From NCBI RefSeq assembly GCF_036231965.1, contig NZ_CP109499.1:3410001-3474000 (forward strand): a DNA stretch of 64,000 nt, in the 5' to 3' direction. The position numbers and the translations under genes are program-made. This DNA comes from Streptomyces sp. NBC_01428 (GTDB lineage: Bacteria > Actinomycetota > Actinomycetes > Streptomycetales > Streptomycetaceae). Under the pieces are notes generated by a model, which worked only from the letters and a program-made list of their open reading frames with translations, was not told the origin of the DNA and did no database searches. The first letter of the stretch is position 1. The number at the start of each line of letters is the position of its first letter. Of this stretch, positions 63,334 through 64,000 are shown in pieces.

Positions 63334-64000
63334 ATGACACGTTTCGCTCGGTGGACGGCCGCTGCCGCCGCCGCGTTGCTGGTGGCCGGCTGCGGCGGGG
63401 GATCGTCCGGTGACGGCAAGGACGAGGGGAAGAACAGCGACGGGCCGTCGGCCGCGGCGCCGCCCTCCACGGGGTCGCCGGGGTTGCCCGCCTCCCTGAC
63501 CGCGCAGAAGCTCGACTGGGGCCGCTGCAAGGCCACTTCGGACGCGCCCGCGCCAGGGAGCGGCTGGCAGTGCGCCACGCTCAAGGCACCCCTCGACTAC
63601 GCGAAGCCGGACGGCGGGACGATCGGTCTCGCCCTCATCCGCTCGAAGGCGACCGGCGGCCAGAGCAAGCGCATCGGCTCGCTGTTGTTCAACTTCGGCG
63701 GCCCCGGCGGCTCGGGCGTCTCCACCATGCCGTCGTACGGAAGCGCCGTCGGCCCCCTCCACGAGCGGTACGACCTGGTGAGCTGGGACCCGCGCGGAGT
63801 GGCCGCGAGCGAGGGTGTGCGGTGCCGCACGGACAAGGCCATCCAGGCCTCCGAGTCCGTCGACGCCACGCCGGACGACGCGGCGGAGGAAGCGGCCTAC
63901 TTCCAGGACGCCGACGACTTCGGCAAGGGCTGCGCCAAGGCGGCCGGGAAGCTGCTGTCCCACGTGTCGACGACGGACACGGCCAAGGACATGGATCTGA
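63334..64000 (+). CDS. S33-family lipoprotein peptidase, second of tandem pair (partial)
   Basis: The first 222 residues are visible; the gene runs off the window. The ATG follows aagggggg. Lipobox LLVAGCGGG, then an acidic/Ser/Pro linker and the same blocks as its neighbour: WQCATLKAPLDYA, FNFGGPGGSG, SWDPRGVAAS and TTDTAKDMDL. It is a diverged duplicate. The catalytic Ser would lie just past the edge. Confidence 0.9.
   Translation, partial: MTRFARWTAAAAAALLVAGCGGGSSGDGKDEGKNSDGPSAAAPPSTGSPGLPASLTAQKLDWGRCKATSDAPAPGSGWQCATLKAPLDYAKPDGGTIGLALIRSKATGGQSKRIGSLLFNFGGPGGSGVSTMPSYGSAVGPLHERYDLVSWDPRGVAASEGVRCRTDKAIQASESVDATPDDAAEEAAYFQDADDFGKGCAKAAGKLLSHVSTTDTAKDMDL

Overview
This 64 kb window is typical chromosomal-core sequence of a Streptomyces or very close relative. 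GC content is very high, and GTG starts and 4-base ATGA/GTGA overlaps are common. The gene order also fits: nrdAB, albaflavenone genes, def, rsrA-sigR, aroA, hisN, catalase with CatR, a wblC-type whiB gene, uvrD2, mycoredoxin and adnAB. From memory it follows the S. coelicolor region around SCO5226-SCO518x. I saw no insertion sequence, prophage, CRISPR array, rRNA or plasmid gene.

Layout. 1-1948: end of nrdA and all of nrdB. 2398-6376: secreted S53 protease, a lipoprotein, a small membrane protein and a GlxA-type regulator. 6438-8890 (minus): two-gene terpene operon, epi-isozizaene synthase then CYP170-type P450. The synthase carries one TTA codon. 9241-16652 (minus): def, a TPR protein, two HD-domain membrane proteins, rsrA-sigR with a consensus SigR promoter, a hydrolase and an SRAP protein. 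16703-22817: M50-like membrane protein, aroA, rsgA, Gdx-type SMR transporter, TetR regulator, hisN and a CBS protein. 22922-24932: divergent catalase and catR, with a palindrome inside the catalase promoter. 25130-27639: two identical initiator tRNA genes flanking a Sel1-repeat gene.

27692-43768: UPF0182 membrane protein, PPA1309 protein, Lon-like PDZ protease, small membrane protein, moaE, SDR epimerase, DUF2342 protein, Nudix hydrolase, a three-gene AIM24/TerD operon, a YgjP-like metallopeptidase and a ThiF-like/ABC1-kinase pair. 43779-45473 (minus strand): the wblC locus with a long leader containing a candidate upstream ORF, an intrinsic attenuator and a WhiB7-like autoregulatory promoter. 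45487-58519: uvrD2, mycoredoxin (with its own SigR-type promoter), nudC, M20 dipeptidase, adnB, adnA and an alkyltransferase-like gene. 58706-64000: a flippase-like membrane protein with an internal kinase-like domain, then two tandem S33 lipoprotein peptidases, the second cut by the window end.

Shared themes. Thiol and peroxide stress: RsrA/SigR, mycoredoxin, catalase/CatR. Antibiotic response: WblC. DNA repair: AdnAB, UvrD2, ATL, SRAP and dNTP supply by NrdAB. The stretch from the UPF0182 gene to the ATL gene resembles, from memory, the M. tuberculosis Rv3193c-Rv3204 neighbourhood, so much of the window is old actinobacterial core rather than accessory DNA. The least understood parts are the AIM24/TerD operon, the ThiF-like/ABC1 pair, the kinase-like flippase fusion and the wblC leader.
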